This document shows, in pieces, positions 50,703 to 60,169 of a stretch of 64,000 nt of DNA; within the stretch, counting starts at the first letter, position 1, and the number at the start of each line of letters is the position of its first letter. Under the pieces are notes generated by a model. That model was not told the origin of the DNA, did no database searches, and saw only the letters and a list, made by a program, of their open reading frames with translations. The translations under genes and the position numbers were made by a program. This DNA is from Nitratireductor soli. GTDB lineage: Bacteria > Pseudomonadota > Alphaproteobacteria > Rhizobiales > Rhizobiaceae. The stretch lies in assembly GCF_001050155.1 (NCBI RefSeq), contig NZ_LFVY01000001.1:1-64000 (forward strand), in the 5' to 3' direction.

Positions 50703-52012
50703 GGTTCATGCCGTTTGCGGTCTGACAGGGAAAGGGGCGTGATGTTTTCGGCCGGCGCTGTGCGGGGTGCCTCCGCAGGCTCGGGTTCGGCCTCATCTTC
50801 GGTTTCGGTGGCGGCCTTCTTGCGCGCCAGGATCGTGTCGTGCAGCTCCAGCGAGCGCAGCATGTCGGCGGCGGTGATGCGGTCGGCGTCGGTCAAGCCG
50901 ACCTCGCCGCGGCGGATCGTGCCGAACACCACCACCATGACGCCAACCAGCACGGCCGGCAGGAGATCGATCGAGATGGCGCCGGCCCAGCTCGGCAGGA
51001 AGTTGCCGGCATAGCGCAGCACTGCTTCCGCAGAGGATAACGGCACGTAGCGCCGGTCGGCGACCTTCGGCTGCGCCAGGATCTCGGCGGCCGCGTCGGA
51101 CAGCGCCTTCGACTGGGCGGCGACCGATATGCGCACGGTGGCCATCACCGCATCCTGCCGGCCGGCGAGATCGGATGAGCGGCCGTCGGCGACGGGCGCG
51201 ATGAAGCCGGCCGAGAGATCGGCGGCGGCGCGGGCGACCGAAGGGGCGATGGAGGTCTGTTCGAGCGAGGCGACGACGCCTGCCAGCGCCACCGCCTCCT
51301 CGGCGAAGCGGTCGGAGCGCGGCTGGATCGGGCCGGGCGCCGAGACCAGCGTGCGCATCGCGGCAAGCCGCTCCTGGCCGCGCTGGAACAGGTCGCCGAC
51401 CGTTTCGCGGGAATTCTGGATCGTCGTTTCCAGCTCGCGCATCTGCGCCGACATCTGGGTCAGGAGCTGGACCACGCTGCCTGATCCGGATGTGCCGGTC
51501 AGCGCGCCGGAATTGCGCTCGTCGTCGGCCAGGCGGGCAAAACGCTCCGAGGCGCGCTGGATGTCGGGCAGGAGCGACAGCGCGCCAAGCGCGTTGGAAT
51601 GCGCCTGGTCGAGATCGCCTGTATAGTCCTCCAGCGTCTCGGCCAGATGCTGTTCGACCGCCGCCGAGCCGGCCAGCGCCGCGGCATTGAGCCAGGACGA
51701 CATGGCGACGATCATCAGGCAGCCGACCGCCATCACGCCGAACAGGGCCAGCCGCGAACCGGCATCGCGCATCTCCGGCAGGAAGCGGATGAGATAGGTC
51801 CAGAAGCCGTAAATGCCGACCGACACCGCCGCCGAATAGATGACGGCGGCGAAGAAGACGAGCGTCGCCGTTCCGTCGAGCAGGCTGCGCACGCCGAGAT
51901 AGGTGTAGACGCCGCTGGCCAGCGCCAGCGTGGCCAGCACGAAGCGGGTCATCGTCTGCATCTGCTCGATATGGGCGCGCAGCTGGCGGGCGGTGTCGGC
52001 CTCTCGGCTCAT
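50699..52012 (-). CDS. Membrane protein with coiled-coil periplasmic region
   Basis: A 437-residue protein with three or four membrane spans in the first 120 residues (RFVLATLALASGVYTYLGV, FFAAVIYSAAVSVGIYGFW, LALFGVMAVGCLMIVAMS) and one near residue 375 (AISIDLLPAVLVGVMVVVF). Between them lies a long helical, probably coiled-coil, domain (LTQMSAQMRELETTIQNSRE). The cytoplasmic tail is acidic. No family is recognised. The stop overlaps the start of the ClpP-fold gene, so the two are probably made together. Confidence 0.72.
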   Translation of the reverse strand: MSREADTARQLRAHIEQMQTMTRFVLATLALASGVYTYLGVRSLLDGTATLVFFAAVIYSAAVSVGIYGFWTYLIRFLPEMRDAGSRLALFGVMAVGCLMIVAMSSWLNAAALAGSAAVEQHLAETLEDYTGDLDQAHSNALGALSLLPDIQRASERFARLADDERNSGALTGTSGSGSVVQLLTQMSAQMRELETTIQNSRETVGDLFQRGQERLAAMRTLVSAPGPIQPRSDRFAEEAVALAGVVASLEQTSIAPSVARAAADLSAGFIAPVADGRSSDLAGRQDAVMATVRISVAAQSKALSDAAAEILAQPKVADRRYVPLSSAEAVLRYAGNFLPSWAGAISIDLLPAVLVGVMVVVFGTIRRGEVGLTDADRITAADMLRSLELHDTILARKKAATETEDEAEPEPAEAPRTAPAENITPLSLSDRKRHEP

Positions 52013-52053
52013 CGGGGCTCCCGTCTTTTGGCCGGGTTTCGTTTGGCCGGCGA

Positions 52054-52416
52054 TCAGTGGCAGGGGCCGGTCAGGACCGGCAGAACGCCGTCGGGCAGGC
52101 CGTACATATAGCCGCGTCCCTTGACGAGAACGCCCTGGCTGCAGGGGGCCGAACGGCGCAGATAGAGGCTGCCGCCATGGCGCTGCAGGTGGGCGACGCG
52201 CGGCGTCTCGATGCCGAGATCGGCATAGTCGTCGGCCATATGGCCCTTGCCGACCAGAATGCGCTTGAAGCCCGCCCGGCTGTGAATCACGAGGTTGCCA
52301 TAGGCATCCGCGTAGACGCGGCCACCATAGGCATCACCATAACCGCCGGCCTCTGCCGGCATCGATATTGCTGCGGCGGCAAGCGCCGCGACCACGAAAA
52401 AAGACTTCAAAGGCAT
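52054..52416 (-). CDS. Small exported protein (120 aa)
   Basis: A 120-residue protein with a signal peptide (FFVVAALAAAAISMPAEA). The mature part is rich in Gly, Tyr and Asp near the start (GGYGDAYGGRVYADAYG) and has two cysteines (APCSQG, TGPCH) likely forming a disulphide. Function unknown. Confidence 0.72.
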   Translation of the reverse strand: MPLKSFFVVAALAAAAISMPAEAGGYGDAYGGRVYADAYGNLVIHSRAGFKRILVGKGHMADDYADLGIETPRVAHLQRHGGSLYLRRSAPCSQGVLVKGRGYMYGLPDGVLPVLTGPCH

Positions 52417-52551
52417 GCGCCATGGCTCCTTGCCGCTCCCCGTGGCCTCCTCGATCCTCTACATTAAGCTTTTCTTAACCTTTGTCACGGGGAGCTTGGC
52501 GGGCAAACATGCCGATTGACAGATGTGGTTAATTTCGGGGAAGGGTTGGCC

Positions 52552-53040
52552 ATGGGCGAGAATCACCAGATCGATATCCAACCGCTGCGCCTCAGGGACG
52601 CGCATGTCCTGGCGCCTCTCCTGGCGGCTTACACGCAGTCGCTGAAGCGCGGCGCGCCGCGCCGGCCGGACGCGTTTTACGCGGAAACGCTCCTGCAGGA
52701 TCGCGCGGTCGAGATTCTCGGCGCCTATCTGGACAGCCGGCTTGTCGGTTTCGCGCTGTTCTACGACCTGCCCGAACCGGTGACGGGCATGCGCTACGGC
52801 ATGGTCGATCACCTCTATGTGCATCACGATCACCGCCGCAAGGGCATCGGCGAAGCGCTCATCGATGTGGTGGCCGACCAGGCCGAAGAGCGCGGCTGGG
52901 CGCGCCTGACGCTCAATGCGCCACGCCAGCCGGAGGAAGGGCGCAAACTCTACGAGAAATTCGCGGCGCCCGCCGACTGGACCGGCCACGTCATCCGCTT
53001 CGACACCGGTGCCGACCGGCCAAGCGGCGACGGGCAGTAG
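52552..53040 (+). CDS. GNAT-family N-acetyltransferase
   Basis: A 162-residue acetyltransferase. The CoA-binding motif is in HDHRRKGIGEALIDVVAD, with the strand MVDHLYVHH before it and ARLTLNAPRQPEEGRKLYEK after it. The acceptor is unknown. The ATG at 52552 has GGAAGGG upstream. Confidence 0.88.
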   Translation: MGENHQIDIQPLRLRDAHVLAPLLAAYTQSLKRGAPRRPDAFYAETLLQDRAVEILGAYLDSRLVGFALFYDLPEPVTGMRYGMVDHLYVHHDHRRKGIGEALIDVVADQAEERGWARLTLNAPRQPEEGRKLYEKFAAPADWTGHVIRFDTGADRPSGDGQ

Positions 53041-53071
53041 CGGCGCGATGGGTACGAAGACACCGGTACCG

Positions 53072-53116
53072 CTAGAGCGCCGTACGTCCATTCGGACGCA
53101 CAAAGGACGCTCTAAC
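53072..53116. repeat. Repeat of the AGAGCG(C)CGT-ACGTCC family
   Basis: Starts CTAGAGCGC; stems are AGAGCG/CGCTCT with an inner GTCC/GGAC. Kin of 19112-19139, 53504-53530 and 61482-61519. Confidence 0.7.
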
Positions 53117-53134
53117 ACTTTGAATCCATGCATC

Positions 53135-53506
53135 GTGCTTCGCGTAAATCGATTCCGATTTTCGGGCCGATGCAATAGCGGGCCGCACGGCCGATGGGCA
53201 GCGCTTCTGCTGCTGGCGTTGGCGGGCGGCTGCACGAACGCTTCCTCTTCAGCCGGTCAGGCCGGCAATGCGGCGGCCTTCAGCGGTCCGGTCACCTATC
53301 GCTGCGAGGACGACATGCAGATGGTCGTCGAGCGCAAGGGTCCGCTGGTCAGCGTCCACAGCCCGCGCGGCCTCGACCTCGATCTGCCGGCCGCGCCGCC
53401 CGGCCAGAGCGCGCGGTTCGGCGAGGCGCTCTATGCCGTCGTGCTGGAGGAAAAGGACGCGCTGTGGATGGTCAACGGCAAGTCGCCGATCAGCTGCACC
53501 CAATAG
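53135..53506 (+). CDS. Lipoprotein with a MliC-like lysozyme-inhibitor domain
   Basis: A lipoprotein of about 123 residues. The lipobox LLALAGGC lies about 32 residues from a GTG at 53135, the start chosen for lack of any ATG in frame near it. The mature part has VTYRCEDDMQMVVERKG and the LPAAPPGQSARFGEALYAVV segment, ending NGKSPISC. This is the layout of MliC/PliC inhibitors of C-type lysozyme, with the two conserved cysteines. The upstream DNA is a repeat, so the original start may have been displaced. The stop TAG begins another repeat. Confidence 0.6.
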   Translation: MLRVNRFRFSGRCNSGPHGRWAALLLLALAGGCTNASSSAGQAGNAAAFSGPVTYRCEDDMQMVVERKGPLVSVHSPRGLDLDLPAAPPGQSARFGEALYAVVLEEKDALWMVNGKSPISCTQ

Positions 53507-53754
53507 AGCGCCATGCGTCCATGCGGACGCGATAGTACACGACGCAACAGCTTGCACCCCATTGCAATGACGTGGATGCGTGGTTCGACAAGCTCACCAT
53601 GAGGGATGTTGGGCTTTGCAGGAAGTCTGGTTCCGCGACGTTGCGGATGGTTTTGCAGCCATATATCCACCCTCATGGTGAGCTTGTCGAACCACGCACA
53701 ACGCTGTTGCCACAAGATCAAACACGACCGAAATCGGCATGCGTCGTGTACTAT
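53504..53754. repeat. Nested inverted-repeat element between the lipoprotein and sdhC genes
   Basis: It opens with TAGAGCGCC-ATGCGTCC (TAG is the lipoprotein stop). Outer arms ATAGTACACGACGCA (53532-53546) and TGCGTCGTGTACTAT (53740-53754) are perfect. A perfect 28-bp inner inverted repeat has arms at 53578-53605 and 53670-53697, each with GTTCGACAAGCTCACCATG or its complement. No coding region is seen. Confidence 0.8.
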
Positions 53755-53779
53755 GTCAGGACGCATTGAGGGCACCTTG

Positions 53780-53837
53780 TCTCATTGTTTTTCCGCATTT
53801 ATGCGGATGTCAGGTGATTCCACCTGACTGCAAAGCA
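53780..53837 (+). repeat. Mosaic repeat, third copy
   Basis: CATTGTTTTTCCGCATTTATGC followed by CAGGTG-ATTC-CACCTGACTGCAAA, as at 6654-6710. The stretch 53841-53968 after it has no gene. Confidence 0.78.
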
Positions 53838-53968
53838 CGATAGCGCCCGACAGCGGGACGACTCATCAGGCGCACGAAATATTCGCTTCAATCGTTTGAA
53901 GCCGCAGCGGCCCAGTCCTTGCGCGGGACGAGGGGGTTAAATATCGACGCCGGAACGCTTTTGCGGCT

Positions 53969-53997
53969 TTGACGCACTGCAAAAACCGCATTAGAAA
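53969..53997 (+). promoter_or_regulatory. Probable sdhCDAB promoter
   Basis: TTGACG (53969-53974) and TAGAAA (53992-53997) with a 17-base spacer. The leader to the sdhC ATG would be about 93 nt and carries the direct repeat below. Confidence 0.5.
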
Positions 53998-54061
53998 GCG
54001 ACTGCCGGAGGGCGCGGGTCCGGGCCGAACATCGCTGTTGCGACGCACGCCAGACCAAGCC

Positions 54062-54090
54062 GTATCGAATTGGGCCGGTATCGAATTGGG
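54062..54090 (+). repeat. 13-bp direct repeat just before sdhC
   Basis: GTATCGAATTGGG occurs at 54062-54074 and 54078-54090, 16 bases apart. The second copy overlaps the likely ribosome site (TTGGGGAAG). Confidence 0.6.
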
Positions 54091-54096
54091 GAAGCC

Positions 54097-54504
54097 ATGA
54101 GCAAATCCAGCACCATCCACGCCAGGCCGCTTTCGCCGCACCTGCAAATCTACCGCCTCATCCCGACCATGCTGATGTCGATCGTCCATCGCATCACCGG
54201 CTCGGCGCTGTATTTCGGCGTGGTGCTGTTCGTCGTCTGGCTTGCCGCCGCCGCGTCTTCCAAGGAAACGTTCGACCTGGTCAACGGCGTCTACGGCTCG
54301 TGGTTCGGCCGGCTGGTGCTGTTCGGCTTCACCTGGGCGCTGCTGCACCACATGCTGGGCGGCATGCGCCACCTGATCTGGGACACCGGGCGCGGCCTGG
54401 AAAAGGCGACCACCACCAAGATGGCCAAGGCGACGCTCGCCGCCTCGATCGTCCTGACGATCCTGGTGTGGATCGCCGGTTATGCCGTGCGCGGAGGGTT
54501 TTGA
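54097..54504 (+). CDS. sdhC: Succinate dehydrogenase cytochrome b556 subunit
   Basis: A 135-residue membrane anchor with three spans. [20 protein letters not shown] and [15 protein letters not shown] are the quinone- and haem-binding signature, and [13 protein letters not shown] carries haem-ligand histidine. It anchors complex II of the respiratory chain with SdhD. Start at 54097 follows GGGGAAG; earlier in-frame ATG at 54070 lies within the direct repeat. It begins the sdhCDAB operon. Confidence 0.95.
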   Translation: MSKSSTIHARPLSPHLQIYRLIPTMLMSIVHRITGSALYFGVVLFVVWLAAAASSKETFDLVNGVYGSWFGRLVLFGFTWALLHHMLGGMRHLIWDTGRGLEKATTTKMAKATLAASIVLTILVWIAGYAVRGGF

Positions 54505-54506
54505 TC

Positions 54507-54890
54507 ATGAGCGACATGCGCACCCCGCTGAACCGCATCCGCGGCCTCGGCTCGGCCAAGGAAGGCACGGGCCATTTCTGGCATCAGCGGCTGACGGCCA
54601 TCTCGAACATCCCGCTGGTGATCTTCTTCGTCGGCTTCATCATCGCCCATAACGGCGCGTCCTACGAACAGGTGCACGCGGCGCTGGCCAATCCGGTCGT
54701 CACGCTGCTTCTCGCTTTCGCGCTCCTGTCGGTGCTCTACCACATGAAGCTCGGCATGCAGGTGGTCATCGAGGATTATGTGCATGGCGAGGGCGCGAAG
54801 ATCGCGCTGCTGATCCTCAACATCTTCTTTCCCCTCGTCCTGGGCGCGGTCTCCCTCTTCGCCCTCTTGAAAATCGCCTTCGGAGGCTGA
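54507..54890 (+). CDS. sdhD: Succinate dehydrogenase membrane anchor subunit
   Basis: A 127-residue protein with three spans. [18 protein letters not shown] near the start and the quinone-site [17 protein letters not shown] are typical of alphaproteobacterial SdhD. It starts two bases after the sdhC stop. Confidence 0.94.
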   Translation: MSDMRTPLNRIRGLGSAKEGTGHFWHQRLTAISNIPLVIFFVGFIIAHNGASYEQVHAALANPVVTLLLAFALLSVLYHMKLGMQVVIEDYVHGEGAKIALLILNIFFPLVLGAVSLFALLKIAFGG

Positions 54891-54898
54891 ACCCGGTT

Positions 54899-56731
54899 AT
54901 GGCAAAGGCAAACGAAAAGAAGGCCGCAAGCGCCTATACCTATGTCGATCATAAATTCGATGTCGTCGTCGTCGGCGCCGGCGGCGCGGGCCTGCGCGCC
55001 ACGCTCGGCATGGCCGAGCAGGGCCTGAAGACGGCCTGCATCACCAAGGTCTTCCCGACCCGTTCGCACACGGTGGCGGCGCAGGGCGGCATCGCCGCCT
55101 CGCTGAAGAACATGGGCCCCGACCATTGGCAGTGGCATCTGTACGACACGGTGAAGGGCTCCGACTGGCTGGGCGATGTCGATGCGATGGAGTATCTGGC
55201 GCGCGAGGCGCCGGCCGCCGTCTACGAGCTCGAGCACTATGGCGTGCCCTTCTCGCGCACCGAGGACGGCAGGATCTACCAGCGGCCGTTCGGCGGCCAC
55301 ATGCAGAATTTCGGCGACGGCCCGCCCGTGCAGCGCACCTGTGCTGCCGCCGACCGCACCGGCCACGCCATCCTGCACACGCTCTACGGCCAGTCGGTGA
55401 AGAACCATGCGCAGTTCTTCATCGAGTATTTCGCCCTCGACTTGATCATGACGGACGGTGTTTGCACCGGCGTCGTGGCATGGAACCTCGAGGACGGCAC
55501 CATCCATCGCTTCGCCGCCAAGATGGTGGTGCTGGCGACGGGCGGCTATGGCCGCGCCTATTTCTCCTGCACCTCGGCCCACACCTGCACGGGCGACGGC
55601 AACGGCATGGTGGCGCGTGCCGGCCTGCCGCTGCAGGACATGGAGTTCGTGCAGTTCCACCCGACCGGCATCTATGGCGCCGGCTGCCTGATCACCGAGG
55701 GCGTGCGCGGCGAGGGCGGCTATCTGGTCAATTCCGAGGGCGAGCGCTTCATGGAACGCTATGCGCCATCGGCCAAGGATCTCGCCTCGCGCGACGTCGT
55801 CTCGCGCTGCATGACCATCGAGATCCGCGAGGGCCGCGGCGTCGGCAAGAACAAGGATCACATCTTCCTGCATCTCGACCATCTCGACCCGGCGGTGATC
55901 CACGAGCGGCTGCCCGGCATCGCCGAATCGGCGAAGATCTTCGCCGGCGTCGACGTGACGCGCGAGCCGATCCCGGTGCTGCCGACGGTGCACTACAATA
56001 TGGGCGGCATCCCGACCAATTACTGGGGCGAGGTGCTGAACCCGACCAAGGCCAACCCGGACGCCGTGGCGCCCGGCCTGATGGCCGTCGGCGAGGCGGC
56101 CTGCGCCTCCGTGCACGGCGCCAACCGGCTCGGCTCCAACTCGCTGATCGACCTGGTCGTGTTCGGCCGCGCCGCCGCCATCCGCGCCGGCGAGGTGGTC
56201 GACCGCGAAGCGGCGATCCCGGCGATCGACGAGGCGGCCTGCGACAAGATCATGGAGCGCTTCGACCGCATCCGCCATGCCGACGGCGCGACGCCGACGG
56301 CGGCGCTGCGCGAGAAGATGCAGCGCGCCATGCAGGAAGACGCCGCCGTGTTCCGCACCCAGGAATCGCTGGAGCAGGGCTGCAAGCGCATCAGCCAAGT
56401 CTGGAGCGAGCTTCCCGACGTCAAGGTCACCGACCGTTCGATGATCTGGAACTCGGACCTGATGGAGACGCTGGAGCTGGAAAACCTGATGACCAACGCC
56501 ATCACCACGGTCTACGGCGCCGAAGCGCGCAAGGAGAGCCGCGGGGCGCACGCCCGCGAGGACTTCTCCGAGCGTGACGACAAGAAATGGCGCGTGCACA
56601 CGCTGTCGCATGTGGACGAGAAGGGCAAGGTGACGCTGAGCTATCGTCCTGTCCACACCGAGCCGCTTTTGAAGGAAAAAGACGGCGGCATCGACCTGAA
56701 GAAAATCGCGCCCAAGGCGCGGGTTTATTGA
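54899..56731 (+). CDS. sdhA: Succinate dehydrogenase flavoprotein subunit
   Basis: A 610-residue flavoprotein that oxidises succinate to fumarate. It has the FAD fold [20 protein letters not shown], the covalent-FAD histidine in [15 protein letters not shown], the substrate region [21 protein letters not shown], and the C-terminal [10 protein letters not shown]. Normal length. Confidence 0.97.
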   Translation: MAKANEKKAASAYTYVDHKFDVVVVGAGGAGLRATLGMAEQGLKTACITKVFPTRSHTVAAQGGIAASLKNMGPDHWQWHLYDTVKGSDWLGDVDAMEYLAREAPAAVYELEHYGVPFSRTEDGRIYQRPFGGHMQNFGDGPPVQRTCAAADRTGHAILHTLYGQSVKNHAQFFIEYFALDLIMTDGVCTGVVAWNLEDGTIHRFAAKMVVLATGGYGRAYFSCTSAHTCTGDGNGMVARAGLPLQDMEFVQFHPTGIYGAGCLITEGVRGEGGYLVNSEGERFMERYAPSAKDLASRDVVSRCMTIEIREGRGVGKNKDHIFLHLDHLDPAVIHERLPGIAESAKIFAGVDVTREPIPVLPTVHYNMGGIPTNYWGEVLNPTKANPDAVAPGLMAVGEAACASVHGANRLGSNSLIDLVVFGRAAAIRAGEVVDREAAIPAIDEAACDKIMERFDRIRHADGATPTAALREKMQRAMQEDAAVFRTQESLEQGCKRISQVWSELPDVKVTDRSMIWNSDLMETLELENLMTNAITTVYGAEARKESRGAHAREDFSERDDKKWRVHTLSHVDEKGKVTLSYRPVHTEPLLKEKDGGIDLKKIAPKARVY

Positions 56732-56743
56732 GCCGAGGACGTC

Positions 56744-57526
56744 ATGGTTGAAATCACCCTTCCCAAGAACTCCAAGGTCCATCAGGGCAAAGTCTGGCCG
56801 AAGCCCGAGGGCGCCAAGAGCCTGCGCGAGTACAAGGTCTACCGCTGGTCGCCGGACGACGGGGACAATCCGCGCGTCGACACCTATTACATCGACATGG
56901 ACGATTGCGGGCCGATGGTGCTCGACGGGCTGATCTACATCAAGAACAAGATCGACCCGACGCTGACCTTCCGCCGCTCCTGCCGCGAGGGCATTTGCGG
57001 CTCGTGCGCCATGAACATCGACGGCACCAACACGCTGGCCTGCACCAAGGGCATGGACGAGGTGGCGCAGGCGGCCGTCAAGATCTACCCGCTGCCGCAC
57101 ATGCCGGTGGTGAAGGATCTGGTGCCGGACCTTTCGGTGCCCTATGCGCAGCTCTCCTCGATCGAGCCCTGGCTGCAGACCGTGACGCCGGAGCCGGCGA
57201 CGGAATGGAAGCAGAGCCACGAGGACCGCACCAAGCTCGACGGGCTGTACGAATGCATCCTGTGCTTCTGCTGCCAGACTTCGTGCCCGAGCTATTGGTG
57301 GAACGGCGAGCGCTATCTCGGCCCCGCCGTGTTGCTGCAGGCCTATCGCTGGCTGATCGATAGCAGAGACGAGGCGACGGGCGAGCGGCTCGACAATCTG
57401 GAAGATCCGTTCCGGCTGTATCGCTGCCACACGATCATGAACTGCACCCAGGCCTGCCCGAAGGGGCTGAACCCGGCCAAGGCGATCGCCAACATCAAGA
57501 AGATGATGGTCGAGCGGCGGGTCTAG
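56744..57526 (+). CDS. sdhB: Succinate dehydrogenase iron-sulfur subunit
   Basis: A 260-residue subunit with the three Fe-S clusters: 2Fe-2S in [16 protein letters not shown], 4Fe-4S in [17 protein letters not shown], and 3Fe-4S in [17 protein letters not shown]. It passes electrons from SdhA to ubiquinone at SdhCD. It lies 12 bases after sdhA and closes the operon. Confidence 0.97.
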   Translation: MVEITLPKNSKVHQGKVWPKPEGAKSLREYKVYRWSPDDGDNPRVDTYYIDMDDCGPMVLDGLIYIKNKIDPTLTFRRSCREGICGSCAMNIDGTNTLACTKGMDEVAQAAVKIYPLPHMPVVKDLVPDLSVPYAQLSSIEPWLQTVTPEPATEWKQSHEDRTKLDGLYECILCFCCQTSCPSYWWNGERYLGPAVLLQAYRWLIDSRDEATGERLDNLEDPFRLYRCHTIMNCTQACPKGLNPAKAIANIKKMMVERRV

Positions 57527-57663
57527 CACCGGTGCCGGCACGGCTGCCTCTGCTCCCTTCGCTACCGATCGCCGGCTGTGTGTCGATGGTCAGGCATGGG
57601 CGGTGCGTGCTCCTCACGCAAGCGTGTAACGGTTTGATTTGAATTCGCCCCATGGCGGGGTAG

Positions 57664-57687
57664 GTCTCTCCTGAACATAGGAGAGAC
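57664..57687 (+). promoter_or_regulatory. Hairpin covering the msrA ribosome binding site
   Basis: GTCTCTCCT-GAACAT-AGGAGAGAC, a perfect 9-bp stem. The right arm holds AGGAG, the msrA ribosome site, four bases before the ATG. Folding would hide it. Confidence 0.6.
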
Positions 57688-57691
57688 TACC

Positions 57692-58336
57692 ATGCTGCGA
57701 CGCTTGTTTCTGGCTTCGGCGTTTTCCCTTGCCACCCTTGTGGGCGGCGTGCAGCCATCCCTTGCCGAAACGAAATCGGCGATTTTCGCCGGCGGCTGCT
57801 TCTGGTGCGTGGAAGCGGATTTCGATCATGTGCCGGGCGTCGTCGCCACCACATCCGGCTATGCCGGCGGCTCGACCAAGAACCCGACCTACCGCAACTA
57901 TTCCTCCGGCGGCCACCGCGAGGTGGTGAAGATCGATTTCGACGATGCGAAGGTCAGCTATCAGCGGCTGGCGGAGATCTTCTTCCGCACGGTCGATCCG
58001 ACCGATGCGGGCGGCCAGTTCTGCGACCGGGGCGAAAGCTATTCGACGGCCATCTACGCGCTCGACGACGCGCAGAAGGCGGCTGCAGAGAAGGCCAGGC
58101 AGGAAGCCGATGCGGCGCTCGGCGGCAAGGTGGTGACCCCGGTGCTTGGCGCGGCGACCTTCTGGCCGGCCGAGGACTATCACCAGAACTACTATCAGGG
58201 CGACAATCGCATCCTCAGCCGCTTCGGCCTGGTCAGGCAGTCGGATGCCTATGACGGCTATCGCAAGGGCTGCGGCCGCGACGCCCGGGTCAAGCAGGTC
58301 TGGGGCGAGGCGGCCTATAGCGGGATCGGGAAATAG
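57692..58336 (+). CDS. msrA: Peptide-methionine (S)-S-oxide reductase, exported
   Basis: A 214-residue MsrA that reduces methionine-S-sulfoxide in proteins. A signal peptide (FLASAFSLATLVGGVQPSLA) precedes the catalytic motif AIFAGGCFWCVEADF (Cys36 is the nucleophile). GYAGGSTKNPTYRNYSSGGHRE and AEDYHQNYY are present, as is a C-terminal Cys (KGCGRD) for recycling. The signal peptide places it in the periplasm, unlike the usual cytoplasmic MsrA. Confidence 0.93.
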   Translation: MLRRLFLASAFSLATLVGGVQPSLAETKSAIFAGGCFWCVEADFDHVPGVVATTSGYAGGSTKNPTYRNYSSGGHREVVKIDFDDAKVSYQRLAEIFFRTVDPTDAGGQFCDRGESYSTAIYALDDAQKAAAEKARQEADAALGGKVVTPVLGAATFWPAEDYHQNYYQGDNRILSRFGLVRQSDAYDGYRKGCGRDARVKQVWGEAAYSGIGK

Positions 58337-58437
58337 GGCGCTGCGGGCAACCCCCCATCGTCATCCGGCCGACCGCAGGGAGAGCCGGGATGACGGTATA
58401 GGCGATTGCCCTGCCCACGTGTGGAGCGGGCACAGCG

Positions 58438-59556
58438 CTACTTCCGCGCCGCCTCGATCCGCTCATAGGCGATCTCCGCGGCGACATCGTTGGTCGAGCG
58501 GTTCTGTGCCTCGGCGCGCTGGAAAATGTCGGTCAGCGTGTCGGGAATCTGCGCCACTTTCGCCATTGTCGCCGCGCGATCGTAGCCGCCCGGCGCCAGT
58601 TCCGCCGCGACGTTGAGCAGGCCGCCGGCGTTGATGACGTAGTCCGGCGCGTAAAGAACGCCGCGCTGCAGAAGCAGCTTTGCATCCTCGTGCCGGGCGA
58701 GCTGGTTGTTGGCGGCGCCGGCGACGATCTTGGCGCCGAGCGACGGGATCGTCTCGGCCGAAAGCACGCCGCCCAGCGCGCAGGGCGCGAAGACCTGCGC
58801 CGGCACCTGGAGAATGGCGTCGGTCCCCACGCCTTCGGCGCCGAAGGCCTCGCCCGCCTGGCGGATGCGGACGGCGTCGATGTCGGTCACGGTCAGACGC
58901 GCGCCTTCGGCATGCAGCTTCTCGCACAGGGTCCAGCCGACGGAGCCCAATCCCTGCACGGCCACATGCACGCCGGCAAGCTTGTCGACGCCACGGTGCT
59001 TCAACGCGGCCTTGACGCCGAGGAACACGCCGTGCGCGGTGACGGGAGAGGGATTGCCACTGCCACCGACGGTGGTGCCGGTGACGTTGGGCGTGCGGGC
59101 GCGCAGGAAATCGGCATCGGCGACGGTGAAGCCGACATCCTCGCCGGTGTAGTACTGGCCGTCGAGGGCGGCCAGCATCTCGGCATAGGCTTCGAGCAGC
59201 GCGGGGGTCTTGTCGGTCTTCGCGTTGGCGATGATCAGCGCCTTGCCGCCGCCGAAATCCATCCCGGCGATGGCCGATTTGAAGGTCATGCCGCGCGACA
59301 GGCGCAGGACGTCGGTCAGCGCCGCCTCGAAGGTCTCGTGCGGCCAGACACGCGTGCCGCCCAGGCCGGGGCCGAGCGCCGTGTTGTGAATGGCGACGAT
59401 GGCGTTCAGGCCGCGCTCCACGTCGCGGCCATGCCAGACGCGCTCGTGATTGTCGAACGCGTCCAGCCTGGAGGCCTCCGCCGTGATGTCGGTGATCGTC
59501 AGCGTGGTGTTTTCAGCCGGGACCCTGAGGGTCCGAGGCGTGTGAGTCTGCAGCAT
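58438..59556 (-). CDS. Glu/Leu/Phe/Val dehydrogenase family protein (leucine dehydrogenase-like)
   Basis: A 372-residue NAD-dependent amino-acid dehydrogenase. The catalytic region has GPGLGGTRVWPHETFEAAL and the lysine motif MDFGGGKALIIA; the nucleotide fold has GVHVAVQGLGSVGWTLCEKL. The layout is leucine/valine dehydrogenase-like rather than glutamate dehydrogenase. It deaminates a branched-chain or aromatic amino acid reversibly. GGGAGGA precedes the ATG at 59556. Confidence 0.88.
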   Translation of the reverse strand: MLQTHTPRTLRVPAENTTLTITDITAEASRLDAFDNHERVWHGRDVERGLNAIVAIHNTALGPGLGGTRVWPHETFEAALTDVLRLSRGMTFKSAIAGMDFGGGKALIIANAKTDKTPALLEAYAEMLAALDGQYYTGEDVGFTVADADFLRARTPNVTGTTVGGSGNPSPVTAHGVFLGVKAALKHRGVDKLAGVHVAVQGLGSVGWTLCEKLHAEGARLTVTDIDAVRIRQAGEAFGAEGVGTDAILQVPAQVFAPCALGGVLSAETIPSLGAKIVAGAANNQLARHEDAKLLLQRGVLYAPDYVINAGGLLNVAAELAPGGYDRAATMAKVAQIPDTLTDIFQRAEAQNRSTNDVAAEIAYERIEAARK

Positions 59557-59684
59557 GTCAATCCTCCCGAACGGCTTGTTTCGTAAGGGAATTTTAGCTG
59601 CATCGCGCGTTTTTTGGTTGCGAAGTCTGCCCATCGTACGACCTTCCATTGCGCCGGCCGACGGATTTCATCGCAAATCTGTCG

Positions 59685-60128
59685 TCAGCCGTATTTGGCG
59701 TCCAGTGTAATCTCGATCGCGCCCAGCGCCTTCGAGACCGGGCACGAGGCCTTGGCCTTGTTGGCCATATCGAGGAATTTGTCTTCCGCCAGACCCGGCA
59801 CGTTGCCGACCAGCGTCAAGGCGCTCTTGACGATCTCAAAGCCACCGCCCTGTGCCGGCTGCAGGGTTACGTCGGCGCGCACGTCCAGCTTGTCGGCCGG
59901 CGAACCGCTTTCGGCCAGCATATGCGAGAGCTGCATGGCGAAGCAGCCGGCATGGGCGCCGGCGATCAGCTCTTCCGGATTGGTGCCGGAGGTGCCGCTT
60001 TCATCCTGGAAGCGCGCCTTGAAGCCGAGCGGCAGCCCTTTCAGCGCGCCGCTTTGCGTGTCGAGGCTGCCCGAACCCTCGACCAGGGAACCTTTCCAGG
60101 TGACGTCCGCATGCCGTTTCATTGTCAT
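59685..60128 (-). CDS. OsmC-family peroxiredoxin
   Basis: A 147-residue OsmC protein with the two catalytic cysteines, Cys62 in GAHAGCFAMQLSHML and Cys129 in KAKASCPVSKALG. It reduces organic hydroperoxides with thiol cofactors. The NPEELIAGAHAGCF motif is the OsmC subgroup rather than Ohr. The start at 60128 has AAGAGGAAG upstream. Confidence 0.93.
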   Translation of the reverse strand: MTMKRHADVTWKGSLVEGSGSLDTQSGALKGLPLGFKARFQDESGTSGTNPEELIAGAHAGCFAMQLSHMLAESGSPADKLDVRADVTLQPAQGGGFEIVKSALTLVGNVPGLAEDKFLDMANKAKASCPVSKALGAIEITLDAKYG

Positions 60129-60169
60129 GGTTTTCTTCCTCTTGGAAATAGTGCTGTGAACCATAAAAG

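Noticed and set aside
54776-57541. A 921-codon open frame on the minus strand across sdhDAB
   Set aside because: It is a shadow of sdhA/sdhB. The product is a low-complexity His/Arg/Ala/Val string with no domain, and the plus-strand genes are certain.
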